DNA of 13,659 nt from assembly GCA_039927975.1 (NCBI GenBank), contig JBDSTZ010000281.1, positions 1-13,659 of the forward strand, in the 5' to 3' direction. Shown piece after piece: positions 1-7,246 of this stretch. The position numbers were made by a program, and so were the translations under genes. Below the pieces are notes generated by a model. That model did no database searches. It was not told the origin of the DNA and saw only the letters and a list, made by a program, of their open reading frames with translations. The stretch comes from JBDSTZ01 sp039927975 (lineage in GTDB: Bacteria > Pseudomonadota > Gammaproteobacteria > Burkholderiales > Burkholderiaceae_D). Every line of letters begins with the position of its first letter. Within the stretch, counting starts at the first letter, position 1.

Positions 1-2
1 CC

Positions 3-971
3 CACAACCGCGCGCGCGCCGGGCCCGAGCGGGCCGGCTATTACGGCCTCGATCTGTACAGCATGCAAACCTCCATCGACGAGGTGCTGCAATACCTGGC
101 GTGGGGCGACCCGGCGGCCGCGCGCGAAGCACGCGAACGCTACGCCTGCTTCGACCAGTTCGGCGAGGACCAGCACGACTACGCCATGGCGGCCGGCGCG
201 GACCGCTGGGCTACCTGCGAACAGGGCGCCATCGCGCAACTGCAGCACATGCAGCAACGGGCCGCCGACTACATGCGCGCGGCCGGGCCGGACGCCGCCG
301 ACGCTTTTTTCTACGCCCAGCAAAACGCCCGCCTGGTCAAGAATGCCGAACATTATTACCGCACGATGTTCCGCGGCGGCGTCTCGTCCTGGAACCTGCG
401 CGATCAGCACATGGCCGAAACGCTCGACGCCCTGGTGGCCCACCTGGACACGGGCCAGGAGGCGCCAGCCCGGCTCGTCGTGTGGGAACACAATTCGCAT
501 ATCGGCGACGCGCGCGCGACCCAGGTTGGCGACGTCGGCGAACTGAATCTGGGGCAACTGGTGCGCGAGCGCTATCCGGGCCAAACCTGCCTGATCGGAT
601 TTTCCACCTACGAAGGCTGGGTTACCGCCGCCTCGCGCTGGGACGGGCCGGCCAAGCGCAAGCGGGTGCGCCCGGCACTGGCCGACAGTTACGAGGACCT
701 GTTTCATCGCAGCGGCCTGGGCGACTTCTACCTGCCGCTGACTGACGATAGCGAGGCGCGCCGGGCCTTGCTCGAACGGCGGCTTGAACGCGCGATCGGC
801 GTGCTCTACCTGCCGCGCACCGAACGCCAAAGCCACTATCTGTACGCCCAGCTTCCTTGCCAATACGACGCCGTGATCCACATCGACCATAGCGACGCGG
901 TGCGCCCGCTCGATCCGGATCAGCACTGGCACAGCGCCGAACCGCCGGAAACCTTCCCGGCGGGACTATGA
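3..971 (+). CDS. Erythromycin esterase family protein (5' end outside window)
   Basis: The reading frame is open from the first bases of the window and ends at TGA 969-971. The ATG at 63 is internal, because the upstream codons (39-62) encode YYGLDLYS, a stretch typical of this family just before a helix like QTSIDEVLQYL. About 322 C-terminal residues are visible, of roughly 430 expected. The motif WEHNSHIGDARATQ (about 480-525) matches the family's conserved histidine-containing active-site segment. The ending, with LYLPRTERQSHYLYAQLP and then YDAVIHID, is also typical. Characterised Ere enzymes open the macrolide lactone by hydrolysis. Many chromosomal homologues have no shown antibiotic substrate, so resistance should not be assumed. 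The N-terminal part, including any fused domain, is not visible. Family assignment is confident; substrate is unknown. Confidence 0.88.
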   Translation, partial: HNRARAGPERAGYYGLDLYSMQTSIDEVLQYLAWGDPAAAREARERYACFDQFGEDQHDYAMAAGADRWATCEQGAIAQLQHMQQRAADYMRAAGPDAADAFFYAQQNARLVKNAEHYYRTMFRGGVSSWNLRDQHMAETLDALVAHLDTGQEAPARLVVWEHNSHIGDARATQVGDVGELNLGQLVRERYPGQTCLIGFSTYEGWVTAASRWDGPAKRKRVRPALADSYEDLFHRSGLGDFYLPLTDDSEARRALLERRLERAIGVLYLPRTERQSHYLYAQLPCQYDAVIHIDHSDAVRPLDPDQHWHSAEPPETFPAGL

Positions 972-1039
972 CAAAGGATTCAACGCGACAAACGCGCGGC
1001 GGCATGCTCATCGGCGGCCTCATCAACACGTCCGTCGAC

Positions 1040-1111
1040 ACGCGCATTGGCACACGCATTGGCACGCGCATTGGCTCACGTATTTGCACACGCATTGGCA
1101 CGCGAATCGCC
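1040..1111. repeat. 12-bp tandem repeat, six units
   Basis: Six consecutive 12-bp units begin at 1040, 1052, 1064, 1076, 1088 and 1100. The consensus is ACRCGCATTGGC. Units 1 and 3 are identical, units 2 and 5 are identical, and units 4 and 6 are degenerate. A weaker possible unit precedes them at 1028-1039. Because 12 is divisible by three, every frame stays open and reads as a tetrapeptide repeat (TRIG on + and MRVP on -). I see no ribosome-binding site or conserved protein that would make this coding. It lies between the convergent esterase and diguanylate cyclase genes and abuts a second repeat array. Confidence 0.85.
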
Positions 1112-1115
1112 ACGT

Positions 1116-1311
1116 CATTCACACGCTCATGCTTGCCCGTGGATCAGCTTCGCCTGGGGGCCCTGCATGCCGAAGTTACGCCATTCGCACGCTCCCACTT
1201 GCCCGTGGATCAGTCCGCGCTCTGGCGCCCCTTATGCCGAAGTCACGACATTCGCACGCTGATGCTTGCCCGTGGATCAGTTCCGGCCCGGCCGCCCTGC
1301 ATGCCAAACCC
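1116..1311. repeat. 66/67-bp direct repeat, three imperfect copies
   Basis: Three head-to-tail copies start with CATTC at 1116, 1182 and 1249. Each contains the invariant 15-mer TTGCCCGTGGATCAG, at 1133-1147, 1199-1213 and 1266-1280. Each also carries CATTCRCACGCT near its start and a second conserved block around TGCATGCCGAAG or TATGCCGAAG. The middle of each unit diverges. No inverted repeat, U-run or insertion-sequence end was recognised. The tract fills the rest of the 353-bp convergent gap up to the diguanylate cyclase stop codon. Its function is unknown. It could be a short dispersed element that duplicated in place. Confidence 0.8.
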
Positions 1312-1324
1312 GAGCCCGCTGTAC

Positions 1325-3679
1325 CTACTGCCCAAACACCGTGAAACGGTCACGCCCCTGATGCTTGGCCGCGTACAGGGCGCTGTCGGCATTGACCAGC
1401 AATTCCTCGTGCGATTGGCCGGGCCCGGCATGATGGGCAATGCCGATACTGGTCGTCACCTGCAATGCTTGCCCCTGCACATTGAAGACCACCCGCACGG
1501 CGTCGAGAATCTTGCCGATCACCGTCGCCACTTCCTGATGGTTCTTCAAATCCTCCAGGATGATGACGAACTCGTCACCGGACAGGCGCGCCACCGTGTC
1601 GGTCGAGCGCACGCTCGCCACCAAGCGGCGCGCGAATTCCTTGAGCACATCGTCGCCCACGCCATGGCCATAGCTATCGTTGATCCGCTTGAAATGGTCG
1701 ATATCGAGATACGCCAGCGCCATGAAGTTGCTGTGCCGTCGCGCCCGCCCGATCGCCAATTGCAGCGACTCGCCGAACATGCGCCGGTTGGCGATCCCGG
1801 TCAGGCTGTCGGCCCGCGCCAGCTGGATCAGCCGGCCCTCGACCTCCTTGATCCGGGTCATGTCGCTGGTCAACGCGTAAACGCCGGCCACGCTGCCGTC
1901 GGGCTGCACGTCCGGCACATAGGTCGCCTCCAGGGTCCGCGTCACGCCGCCGATGACAGCGTCGCGCTCGAAGGTCACCGGCGCCCCCTTGAAGGCCATT
2001 TCCAGGTGGGGAATGAGCAATTCGTAGACTTCGGTGCCGAGCACGTCGGCCAGCGAGCGTCCCGGCAGGCTGCCCTTCGCGACGCCGAACCATTTTTCAA
2101 ACGTGGCGTTGCCGAACCGGTATTTGTGTTCGCGATCGACATACGAAATGAGCACCGGCAGGTTGTCGGTGATCAGGCGCAGGCGCTTCTCGCTGGCGGC
2201 CTGGTTCAGCTCGACCGCCTTGCGGGCGGAAATATCGAGCACCAGCACATACGCCCCGTCCACCTTGCCGTCGGCACCGACGTCGGGAAGATAGTCGATC
2301 ATCGAATACATTGGCCGCGAGACGGTCTGCACCTCGAGCTCGAAATGCACATGTTCGCCGCGCAGCGCCGCCATCAACTTCGACTCGGACTGGCGGTAAT
2401 TGATGTCGCCGACCACTTCGCGCACCGTCTTGCCGATCATGCTGGCCGGGTCGACGCCGAACACGACCTTGTAGTGCGCATTGGCGAAGCGGTAGCGCTG
2501 CTCGCTGTCGAAATAGGCGATCAGCGCCGGAATATTGTCGGCGATGATGCGCGCGCGCCGCTCGCTGCCGCGAATTTTCTCAAGCGCTTGCTCGCGTTCG
2601 GCCATCAACTCATAGAAGGCGCCGCCCAGTTCGCCGATCTCGTCCGCCCGCGAAAGTTGCAAGCTGTCGATGTGCGCACTCCGGCCGCGCACGGCCGCCA
2701 CCTTGTCGCGCAGGGTTTCGAGCGGACTGAGCAAACGATAAATCAGCAGCCAGGCCAGCAAGCCCGACAGCGCCGCCACCAGCGCGGCGGCCAGCACGGC
2801 GTGCCGCCGCATCGCCCCGACCGGCGCAAACGCCTCCGCGGTCGGAAAGCGCGCGCCGATGATCCAGTCGGTCGATGCCAGCCGCTTGTAGCTGTAGATG
2901 CCTTCGCTGCCATCCTTGTTGGCCGCCTCGGTCCAACCCTCGAAACCGCCGAGCGCGCGCTCGGTGGCCTGATTGGTGCCGGGGCGCATATTGATGTGTT
3001 GAAGCAGGCGCGAGCGGTCTGGATGGTCAACCAGGATGCCTCCCGTGGTCATGATGAAGGCGAAGCCTGTCTTGCCCGGCCGCACGCTGTCGAGCTGGCG
3101 CAGAAAGCTCGAATGCTGCAAGTCGATGCTGCCGGCCACCACGTACAGCACATTGCCGCTCAAGTCGAGCACCGGCTCGGTAAACACCACAATGGGCGCG
3201 CCCGACAGCGGGCTGATGAAGGGGGCCGACACCACCCCTTTCTTGCGCTCCACGCTGTCCTGGAAATACCCCTTGCTGCGTCCGTCGATCAGGTGGGCCG
3301 CGCCGGCCGGCGACAGATTGGCCAGCACCTTGCCGTCGGGAGCGAAGGCGGTGAGGTTGGAAAATTCGCGCGCCAGGCCGGGAAAGCCGGCCAGGTAAGC
3401 CTGCAGTGTCGGGCCGTCTGGCGTCGCCGACAATGGCGCCTTGCGCGCGATTTCCGCGATCAGTTGTTTTTTCGCCTCGACGCGGTCGTCGATGAAGGCC
3501 GCCGCCACCGACAACAGCGCAAATTGCTGGTCCCCGATCACACCCTTCATGTCGCGCTCGACCAGCGTCAGGGCGAGTGAAGTCACCATCACCGTGGCGG
3601 TCAATACCAGCACGATGACCACGGCGGTCAGGCGAAATTTAAGGTTTGTCGGCAGCAAGCGCAGGCGGGTTGGTGCCAT
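1325..3679 (-). CDS. Membrane diguanylate cyclase (Cache-HAMP-PAS-PAS-GGDEF)
   Basis: A 784-residue inner-membrane signalling protein predicted to make cyclic di-GMP from two GTP. The order is a transmembrane helix at about 17-39, a periplasmic double-Cache-like sensor at 40-293 (with GYFQDSV and GVVSAPFISP), a second helix at 294-314, HAMP at about 315-368, PAS domains at about 376-487 and 500-612, and GGDEF at about 618-784. The cyclase domain has DSLTGIANRR, DIDHFKRINDSYGH and the signature SGDEF (700-704), where the first Gly is Ser. The product-inhibition site RSTD (691-694) lies exactly five residues before the signature, so feedback control is probably retained. No EAL domain is present. 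The start is ATG 3679, which has no clear Shine-Dalgarno sequence; the first membrane helix follows it at a normal distance. The ligand is unknown. Confidence 0.93.
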   Translation of the reverse strand: MAPTRLRLLPTNLKFRLTAVVIVLVLTATVMVTSLALTLVERDMKGVIGDQQFALLSVAAAFIDDRVEAKKQLIAEIARKAPLSATPDGPTLQAYLAGFPGLAREFSNLTAFAPDGKVLANLSPAGAAHLIDGRSKGYFQDSVERKKGVVSAPFISPLSGAPIVVFTEPVLDLSGNVLYVVAGSIDLQHSSFLRQLDSVRPGKTGFAFIMTTGGILVDHPDRSRLLQHINMRPGTNQATERALGGFEGWTEAANKDGSEGIYSYKRLASTDWIIGARFPTAEAFAPVGAMRRHAVLAAALVAALSGLLAWLLIYRLLSPLETLRDKVAAVRGRSAHIDSLQLSRADEIGELGGAFYELMAEREQALEKIRGSERRARIIADNIPALIAYFDSEQRYRFANAHYKVVFGVDPASMIGKTVREVVGDINYRQSESKLMAALRGEHVHFELEVQTVSRPMYSMIDYLPDVGADGKVDGAYVLVLDISARKAVELNQAASEKRLRLITDNLPVLISYVDREHKYRFGNATFEKWFGVAKGSLPGRSLADVLGTEVYELLIPHLEMAFKGAPVTFERDAVIGGVTRTLEATYVPDVQPDGSVAGVYALTSDMTRIKEVEGRLIQLARADSLTGIANRRMFGESLQLAIGRARRHSNFMALAYLDIDHFKRINDSYGHGVGDDVLKEFARRLVASVRSTDTVARLSGDEFVIILEDLKNHQEVATVIGKILDAVRVVFNVQGQALQVTTSIGIAHHAGPGQSHEELLVNADSALYAAKHQGRDRFTVFGQ

Positions 3680-3819
3680 GTGGAAGTTTTAAAAACATTG
3701 TCTGACAGAGTATGTCACATTGCGTCCACAACTTCTACGCTTTGCCTACGGAATAGCTGTGGTCACGCGAGCGCGATCCGCTTACCATATTGCATCATAT
3801 TTCCAAAGCGGGGCGCGCG
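3680..3819. other. Divergent intergenic region (cyclase / hydroxylase operon)
   Basis: These 140 bp separate two divergently transcribed genes and must hold both promoters. They are AT-richer than the surroundings, around TTTTAAAAAC near 3687 and the CATATTGCATCATATTT stretch near 3786-3802. A short palindrome, TGTCTGACA, lies near 3699-3707. I could not pick a -35/-10 pair with acceptable spacing on either strand, so no promoter is called. Confidence 0.4.
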
Positions 3820-4371
3820 GTGGGTAAATACACCCTCAACATCAACGGTAAACGGCAGCAACTCGAACTGGCCGCCGACACGCCACTGCTGTGGGCCTTG
3901 CGCGACACGCTCGGTCTGGTCGGCACCAAGTATGGCTGTGGCATCGGCATGTGCGGGGCCTGCACCGTGCATATCGACGGCGTGCCCAGCCGCTCCTGCC
4001 AGACCCCGGCGGCCAGCATCGGCAGCAAGAAAATAACCACCATCGAAGGCTTGAGCCCGACCGCGACCCACCCCTTGCAGCAAGCCTGGCAGGAACTCGA
4101 CGTGCCCCAGTGCGGCTACTGCCAGGCCGGCCAGATCATGAGCGCGTTCGCCCTGCTCAAACACACGCCGCAGCCGACCGACGCCCAGATCGACGACGCC
4201 ATGGGCGGCAACTTGTGCCGCTGCGCCACCTATGTCCGCATCCGCGCCGGCATCCACCGCGCCGCTGAACTGGCCGCCAACGGCAAGGCCGCGAACAAGG
4301 TCGCAAGCACGGCCGCAGGCGCGCCCGCAGGCACGGTCACAGGCACGGCCGTTAATAAGGCCGGCCTATGA
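3820..4371 (+). CDS. (2Fe-2S) small subunit of IorA-type molybdenum hydroxylase
   Basis: Electron-transfer subunit that would carry electrons away from the molybdenum site of the next gene's product. With the GTG start at 3820 it has 183 residues and begins GKYTLNINGK, where this family normally begins. An in-frame TTG at 3790 would add ten residues and has no better ribosome-binding site. The N-terminal plant-ferredoxin-type cluster uses C40, C45, C48 and C60 (CGIGMCGAC). The C-terminal four-helix cluster uses C98, C101, C133 and C135 (CGYC, then CRC). Both sets are complete. About 30 Ala/Gly/Thr-rich residues follow the second cluster. They exceed the usual ~150-residue length and are encoded partly by a 12-bp repeat. 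The stop overlaps the next start (ATGA), indicating translational coupling. Isoquinoline 1-oxidoreductase is the named relative; the real substrate is not readable. Confidence 0.92.
   Translation: MGKYTLNINGKRQQLELAADTPLLWALRDTLGLVGTKYGCGIGMCGACTVHIDGVPSRSCQTPAASIGSKKITTIEGLSPTATHPLQQAWQELDVPQCGYCQAGQIMSAFALLKHTPQPTDAQIDDAMGGNLCRCATYVRIRAGIHRAAELAANGKAANKVASTAAGAPAGTVTGTAVNKAGL
4300..4347. repeat. 12-bp imperfect tandem repeat inside the small-subunit gene
   Basis: Four 12-bp units begin at 4300, 4312, 4324 and 4336, with approximate consensus GYCGCAGGCACG. They encode the tetrapeptides VAST, AAGA, PAGT and VTGT in the C-terminal tail, beyond both iron-sulfur domains. The reading frame is kept. 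This looks like local slippage expansion of a disordered tail. Confidence 0.7.
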
Positions 4372-6614
4372 GCGCCCCTTTCGCCCCGCCATCGGCCGGC
4401 CGCCGCCTGTTCCTTCGCCAAGCCACCCTCGCCAGCGGCGGACTGTTGCTCGGTTTCTACGGCCCGGCCGCATCCGGCCAGGTACAAAAACCGGCCGCCA
4501 GCGCTCCCGACTTCACCCCCAGCGCCTTGATCCGCATTGGCCGCGACGGCGTCGTGACCCTCATTTCCAAGCAACCCGAAATCGGCCAGGGCATCAAGAC
4601 CTCGCTGCCGATGGTGATCGCCGAGGAACTCGAGGTCGACTGGAAAGACGTGCGCATCGTCCAGGGCGACCTGAACCCGGCCTACGGCAGTCAGGGCGCC
4701 GGCGGATCGACCTCGACCCCGACCAACTACAACGAATTCCACCGCCTCGGCGCCACCGCCCGCACCCTGCTGGTCCAGGCCGCCGCCGCGATGTGGGGCG
4801 TCGCGCCGGGCGAGTGCCGCGCCAGCGGCGGCGCGGTGGTGCATGCAGCCAGCGCACGCCGGCTCGGCTATGGCGCGCTGGCCGCGGCCGCCGCCGCCCT
4901 GCCCGTGCCCGACCCCAAAAGTGTGGTCCTGAAAGATTCGAGCACCTTTACCCTGCTCGGCACCCGCATCGGCGGCGTCGACAATCCCGCGCTGGTCAGC
5001 GGCCAGCCGCTGTTCGGCATCGACGTGCGCCTGCCCGGCATGCTGTACGCCGTCTACGCCAAATGCCCCGTGTTCGGCGGCAAACCCGTCAAGGCCAACC
5101 TCGATCACATCAAGACCTTGCCGGGCGTGAAAGACGCCTTCATTCTGCAGGGCGGCAGCAATCTGACCGGCCTGATGCCCGGCGTGGCGATCGTTGCCGA
5201 CTCGACCTGGTCGGCCTTTAGCGCGCGCAAGCAGCTCCAGGTCGACTGGGACGAAGGCGAGTCGGCCGGCCACAGCTGGAGCGCCTTTAGCGCCCAGGCC
5301 AAGACCCTCGCGGCAAAGCCGGGCGCGACCGTACTGCGCAAGGACGGCGACGCGCCGGCCGCATTGGCCGGCGCCGCCACCCTGGTCGAGGCGCAATATA
5401 CCTACCCCTTCATTTCGCACGCCAGCATGGAGCCGCAAAACTGCAGCGCCTGGTTCAAGCCGGCCGACGGCACGCTCGAACTGTGGGCGCCGACCCAGAA
5501 TCCGGGCGCAGGCCAAGGCCTGGTCAGCGCCACGCTCGGCATTCCCAAGGAAAAAATCACCCTGCACATCACCCGCAGCGGCGGCGGTTTCGGCCGCCGC
5601 CTCACTTCGGACTTCATTGTCGAAGCGGCCGCCATCGCCCAACGGCTAAAGGCCCCGGTCAAGCTGACCTGGTCGCGCGAGGACGATATGCAACACGACC
5701 ATTTCCGCGCCGGCGGCTTTCACTTCCTGCGCGGCGGCATCGACGCGGCCGGCAAACTGGTGGCCTGGCACAACCATTTCATCACCTTCGCCAACCGGGT
5801 CGAGCGCGACGGCAAAAGCACCTTGCAGCCCGGCAGCGGCGGCAGCCTGTCAGGCGACGAATTTCCCGGACGCTGGCTGGCCAACTGCCTGCTCGAACAA
5901 ACCGCCCTCGAATGCAAGATTCCGATGGGACCGTGGCGCGCGCCGGGCAGCAATGTATTTGCCTGGGTCTTCCACAGCTTCATCGACGAACTGGCCCACG
6001 CGGCCAAGCGCGACCCGCTGGACTTCCGTCTCGAGCTGCTGGGCAACAAGGACATCGTGGCCGGCTCGGGCGAGCGCGGCCAGCCCTACAACGTGGGCCG
6101 CATGCGCCGCGTGTTGCAGGAAGTGGCCGACAAGTCCGGCTGGGGCAAGCGCAGCTTCCCGCGTGGCCAGGGCCAGGGCATCGCCTTCCATTTCAGCCAT
6201 CGCGGCTACATTGCCGAAGTGGCCGAGGTGACGGTTTCGCGCGACGGCGTGCTCAAGGTCGACCGGGTGGTGGTGGTCAGCGACATCGGCGCCCAGATCG
6301 TCAATCTGTCGGGCGCCGAGAACCAGGTCCAGGGCTCGGTGATCGACGGCCTGTCGACCCTGATGTACCCGCAACTGAATATCGACAAAGGTCGCGTGGT
6401 CGAGGGCAATTTCCACCAATACCCCTTGCTGCGCATTGCCGACACCCCGGCCCGGATCGAAGTCCATTTCCTCAAGACCGATTTCGCCGTCACCGGCCTG
6501 GGCGAGCCGGCCCTGCCGCCGCTCGCGCCGGCCGTCTGCAACGCCATCTTTGCCGCCACCGGCAAGCGGGTCCGCCAGCTGCCGCTCAGCCAGACTGACT
6601 TGAGCTGGAGCTAG
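4368..6614 (+). CDS. Molybdopterin-binding large subunit, IorB-type hydroxylase (Tat-exported)
   Basis: Catalytic subunit (748 residues) of a xanthine dehydrogenase/aldehyde oxidase-family molybdenum hydroxylase. Such enzymes hydroxylate N-heterocycles or oxidise aldehydes using water oxygen. The N-terminus reads GRRLFLRQ (twin arginines R12-R13) followed by a hydrophobic segment and AASG, a Tat signal, so the folded cofactor-loaded complex is probably periplasmic. Conserved features are EIGQGIKTSLPMVIAEEL (about 75-92), the molybdopterin motif GGGFGRR (405-411), GPWRAPGS and, near the end, GLGEPALPP. In the last, E713 fits the universal catalytic glutamate. AAGG lies seven bases before the ATG. 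No FAD subunit or cytochrome gene follows within view, as in two-subunit enzymes related to isoquinoline 1-oxidoreductase, which pass electrons to a separate acceptor. Subfamily is confident; substrate is unknown. Confidence 0.93.
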   Translation: MSAPFAPPSAGRRLFLRQATLASGGLLLGFYGPAASGQVQKPAASAPDFTPSALIRIGRDGVVTLISKQPEIGQGIKTSLPMVIAEELEVDWKDVRIVQGDLNPAYGSQGAGGSTSTPTNYNEFHRLGATARTLLVQAAAAMWGVAPGECRASGGAVVHAASARRLGYGALAAAAAALPVPDPKSVVLKDSSTFTLLGTRIGGVDNPALVSGQPLFGIDVRLPGMLYAVYAKCPVFGGKPVKANLDHIKTLPGVKDAFILQGGSNLTGLMPGVAIVADSTWSAFSARKQLQVDWDEGESAGHSWSAFSAQAKTLAAKPGATVLRKDGDAPAALAGAATLVEAQYTYPFISHASMEPQNCSAWFKPADGTLELWAPTQNPGAGQGLVSATLGIPKEKITLHITRSGGGFGRRLTSDFIVEAAAIAQRLKAPVKLTWSREDDMQHDHFRAGGFHFLRGGIDAAGKLVAWHNHFITFANRVERDGKSTLQPGSGGSLSGDEFPGRWLANCLLEQTALECKIPMGPWRAPGSNVFAWVFHSFIDELAHAAKRDPLDFRLELLGNKDIVAGSGERGQPYNVGRMRRVLQEVADKSGWGKRSFPRGQGQGIAFHFSHRGYIAEVAEVTVSRDGVLKVDRVVVVSDIGAQIVNLSGAENQVQGSVIDGLSTLMYPQLNIDKGRVVEGNFHQYPLLRIADTPARIEVHFLKTDFAVTGLGEPALPPLAPAVCNAIFAATGKRVRQLPLSQTDLSWS

Positions 6615-6750
6615 CAGAGGCCGACAGGCGAAAGGGACGCTGGAACACGGGAATGCGGAACCACGGCGGGCGCGCCACCACGGAAGAAGTGCGCAGGCGG
6701 CCCGCTGTGGAACTTTGACCAGCGTGCGCGACTTCGCTCCGCGGCGCTTG

Positions 6751-7113
6751 TCAGCCCGTATTCACGTGAATCACATTGACGCCGTTGGCCCGCGTCAAGG
6801 GATCGGGATTGTAGGCGCCATGGCGCGCCATGATTCCGGTGGCGCACGACAGTTGCTCGTCGTCGTAGGTGGCAACGGTCAGGATGCAGCGCATCGCGCC
6901 GTCGGTCTGGGCGAAATCGCGTTCATACAGCGGCGCGTCGTGCTCGCCGCCATGGTCGCCCACCGTAAAATTGCCGCTCACCGCGCCCGCCTCGTCTTGC
7001 TGCACGCTCAGCTCCAGCTGGCTGCGCTCGAAACCGGCGGCCACCAGTTCCTCCCTGGCCTTCTGCGCGCTGTCGTAGGACACAAAAGCCCGTACCAAGG
7101 TGTTCTCCATCAT
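6751..7113 (-). CDS. Small stress-protein-like protein of unknown function
   Basis: A 120-residue soluble acidic protein without signal peptide or membrane helix. The N-terminus (NTLVRAFVSYDSAQKAREEL, then VAAGFERSQLEL) predicts a beta-strand, a helix and a second strand. It resembles the start of general-stress proteins of the YflT/17M type, which I judge only by pattern. A second beta-alpha unit with CILTVATYDDEQLSCATGIM follows. The middle (QQDEAGAVSGNFTVGDHGG) looks like a flexible loop. A strong Shine-Dalgarno (GAGGGGGAGG, complement of 7115-7124) precedes two consecutive ATGs. It is one base from the first and four from the second, so translation may begin at 7110. It is divergent from the antiporter and convergent with the hydroxylase operon. 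No function is assigned. Confidence 0.75.
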   Translation of the reverse strand: MMENTLVRAFVSYDSAQKAREELVAAGFERSQLELSVQQDEAGAVSGNFTVGDHGGEHDAPLYERDFAQTDGAMRCILTVATYDDEQLSCATGIMARHGAYNPDPLTRANGVNVIHVNTG

Positions 7114-7235
7114 GCCTCCCCCTCATGCAATGAAAGCTTAGAGCCGGGCGCGGTAAAATAATTCAGCGACAATGCCGCCTGCGGCATCCACCTCAATCCG
7201 TCAGCAAAAATGCTGGCGAGGCAGTGCAACCAGTC

Positions 7236-7243
7236 AAAAGGGA
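7236..7243 (+). promoter_or_regulatory. Ribosome-binding site fixing the antiporter start
   Basis: AAAAGGGA lies three bases before ATG 7247. The frame is open further upstream to ATG 7172, but that stretch encodes polar, unconserved residues and has no such site. The first membrane helix begins right after 7247. Confidence 0.6.
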
Positions 7244-7246
7244 CCG

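Noticed and set aside
1..971. Calling the esterase-family gene a macrolide resistance determinant
   Set aside because: Family membership does not establish the substrate, the N-terminal part is not visible, and no mobile-element or resistance context is present.
622..1122. Minus-strand frame with MRVP repeats covering the 12-bp array
   Set aside because: The repeat peptide is a by-product of a 12-bp unit. The rest is antisense to the esterase, and there is no ribosome-binding site.
1116..1311. CRISPR-like reading of the three 66/67-bp repeats
   Set aside because: The copies are contiguous and imperfect, there are only three, the conserved 15-mer is short, and no cas gene is present.
3699..3707. 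Palindrome TGTCTGACA as an operator
   Set aside because: Nine bases with a single-base centre is too short and occurs by chance. No second copy was found nearby.
4230..5642. A 470-codon minus-strand frame over the molybdenum hydroxylase genes
   Set aside because: It is antisense to two clearly conserved proteins, and its sequence is low in complexity.
6615..6750. Search for a bidirectional terminator between the convergent hydroxylase and stress-protein genes
   Set aside because: GC-rich short dyads exist, but there is no convincing stem-loop followed by a T-run on either strand.
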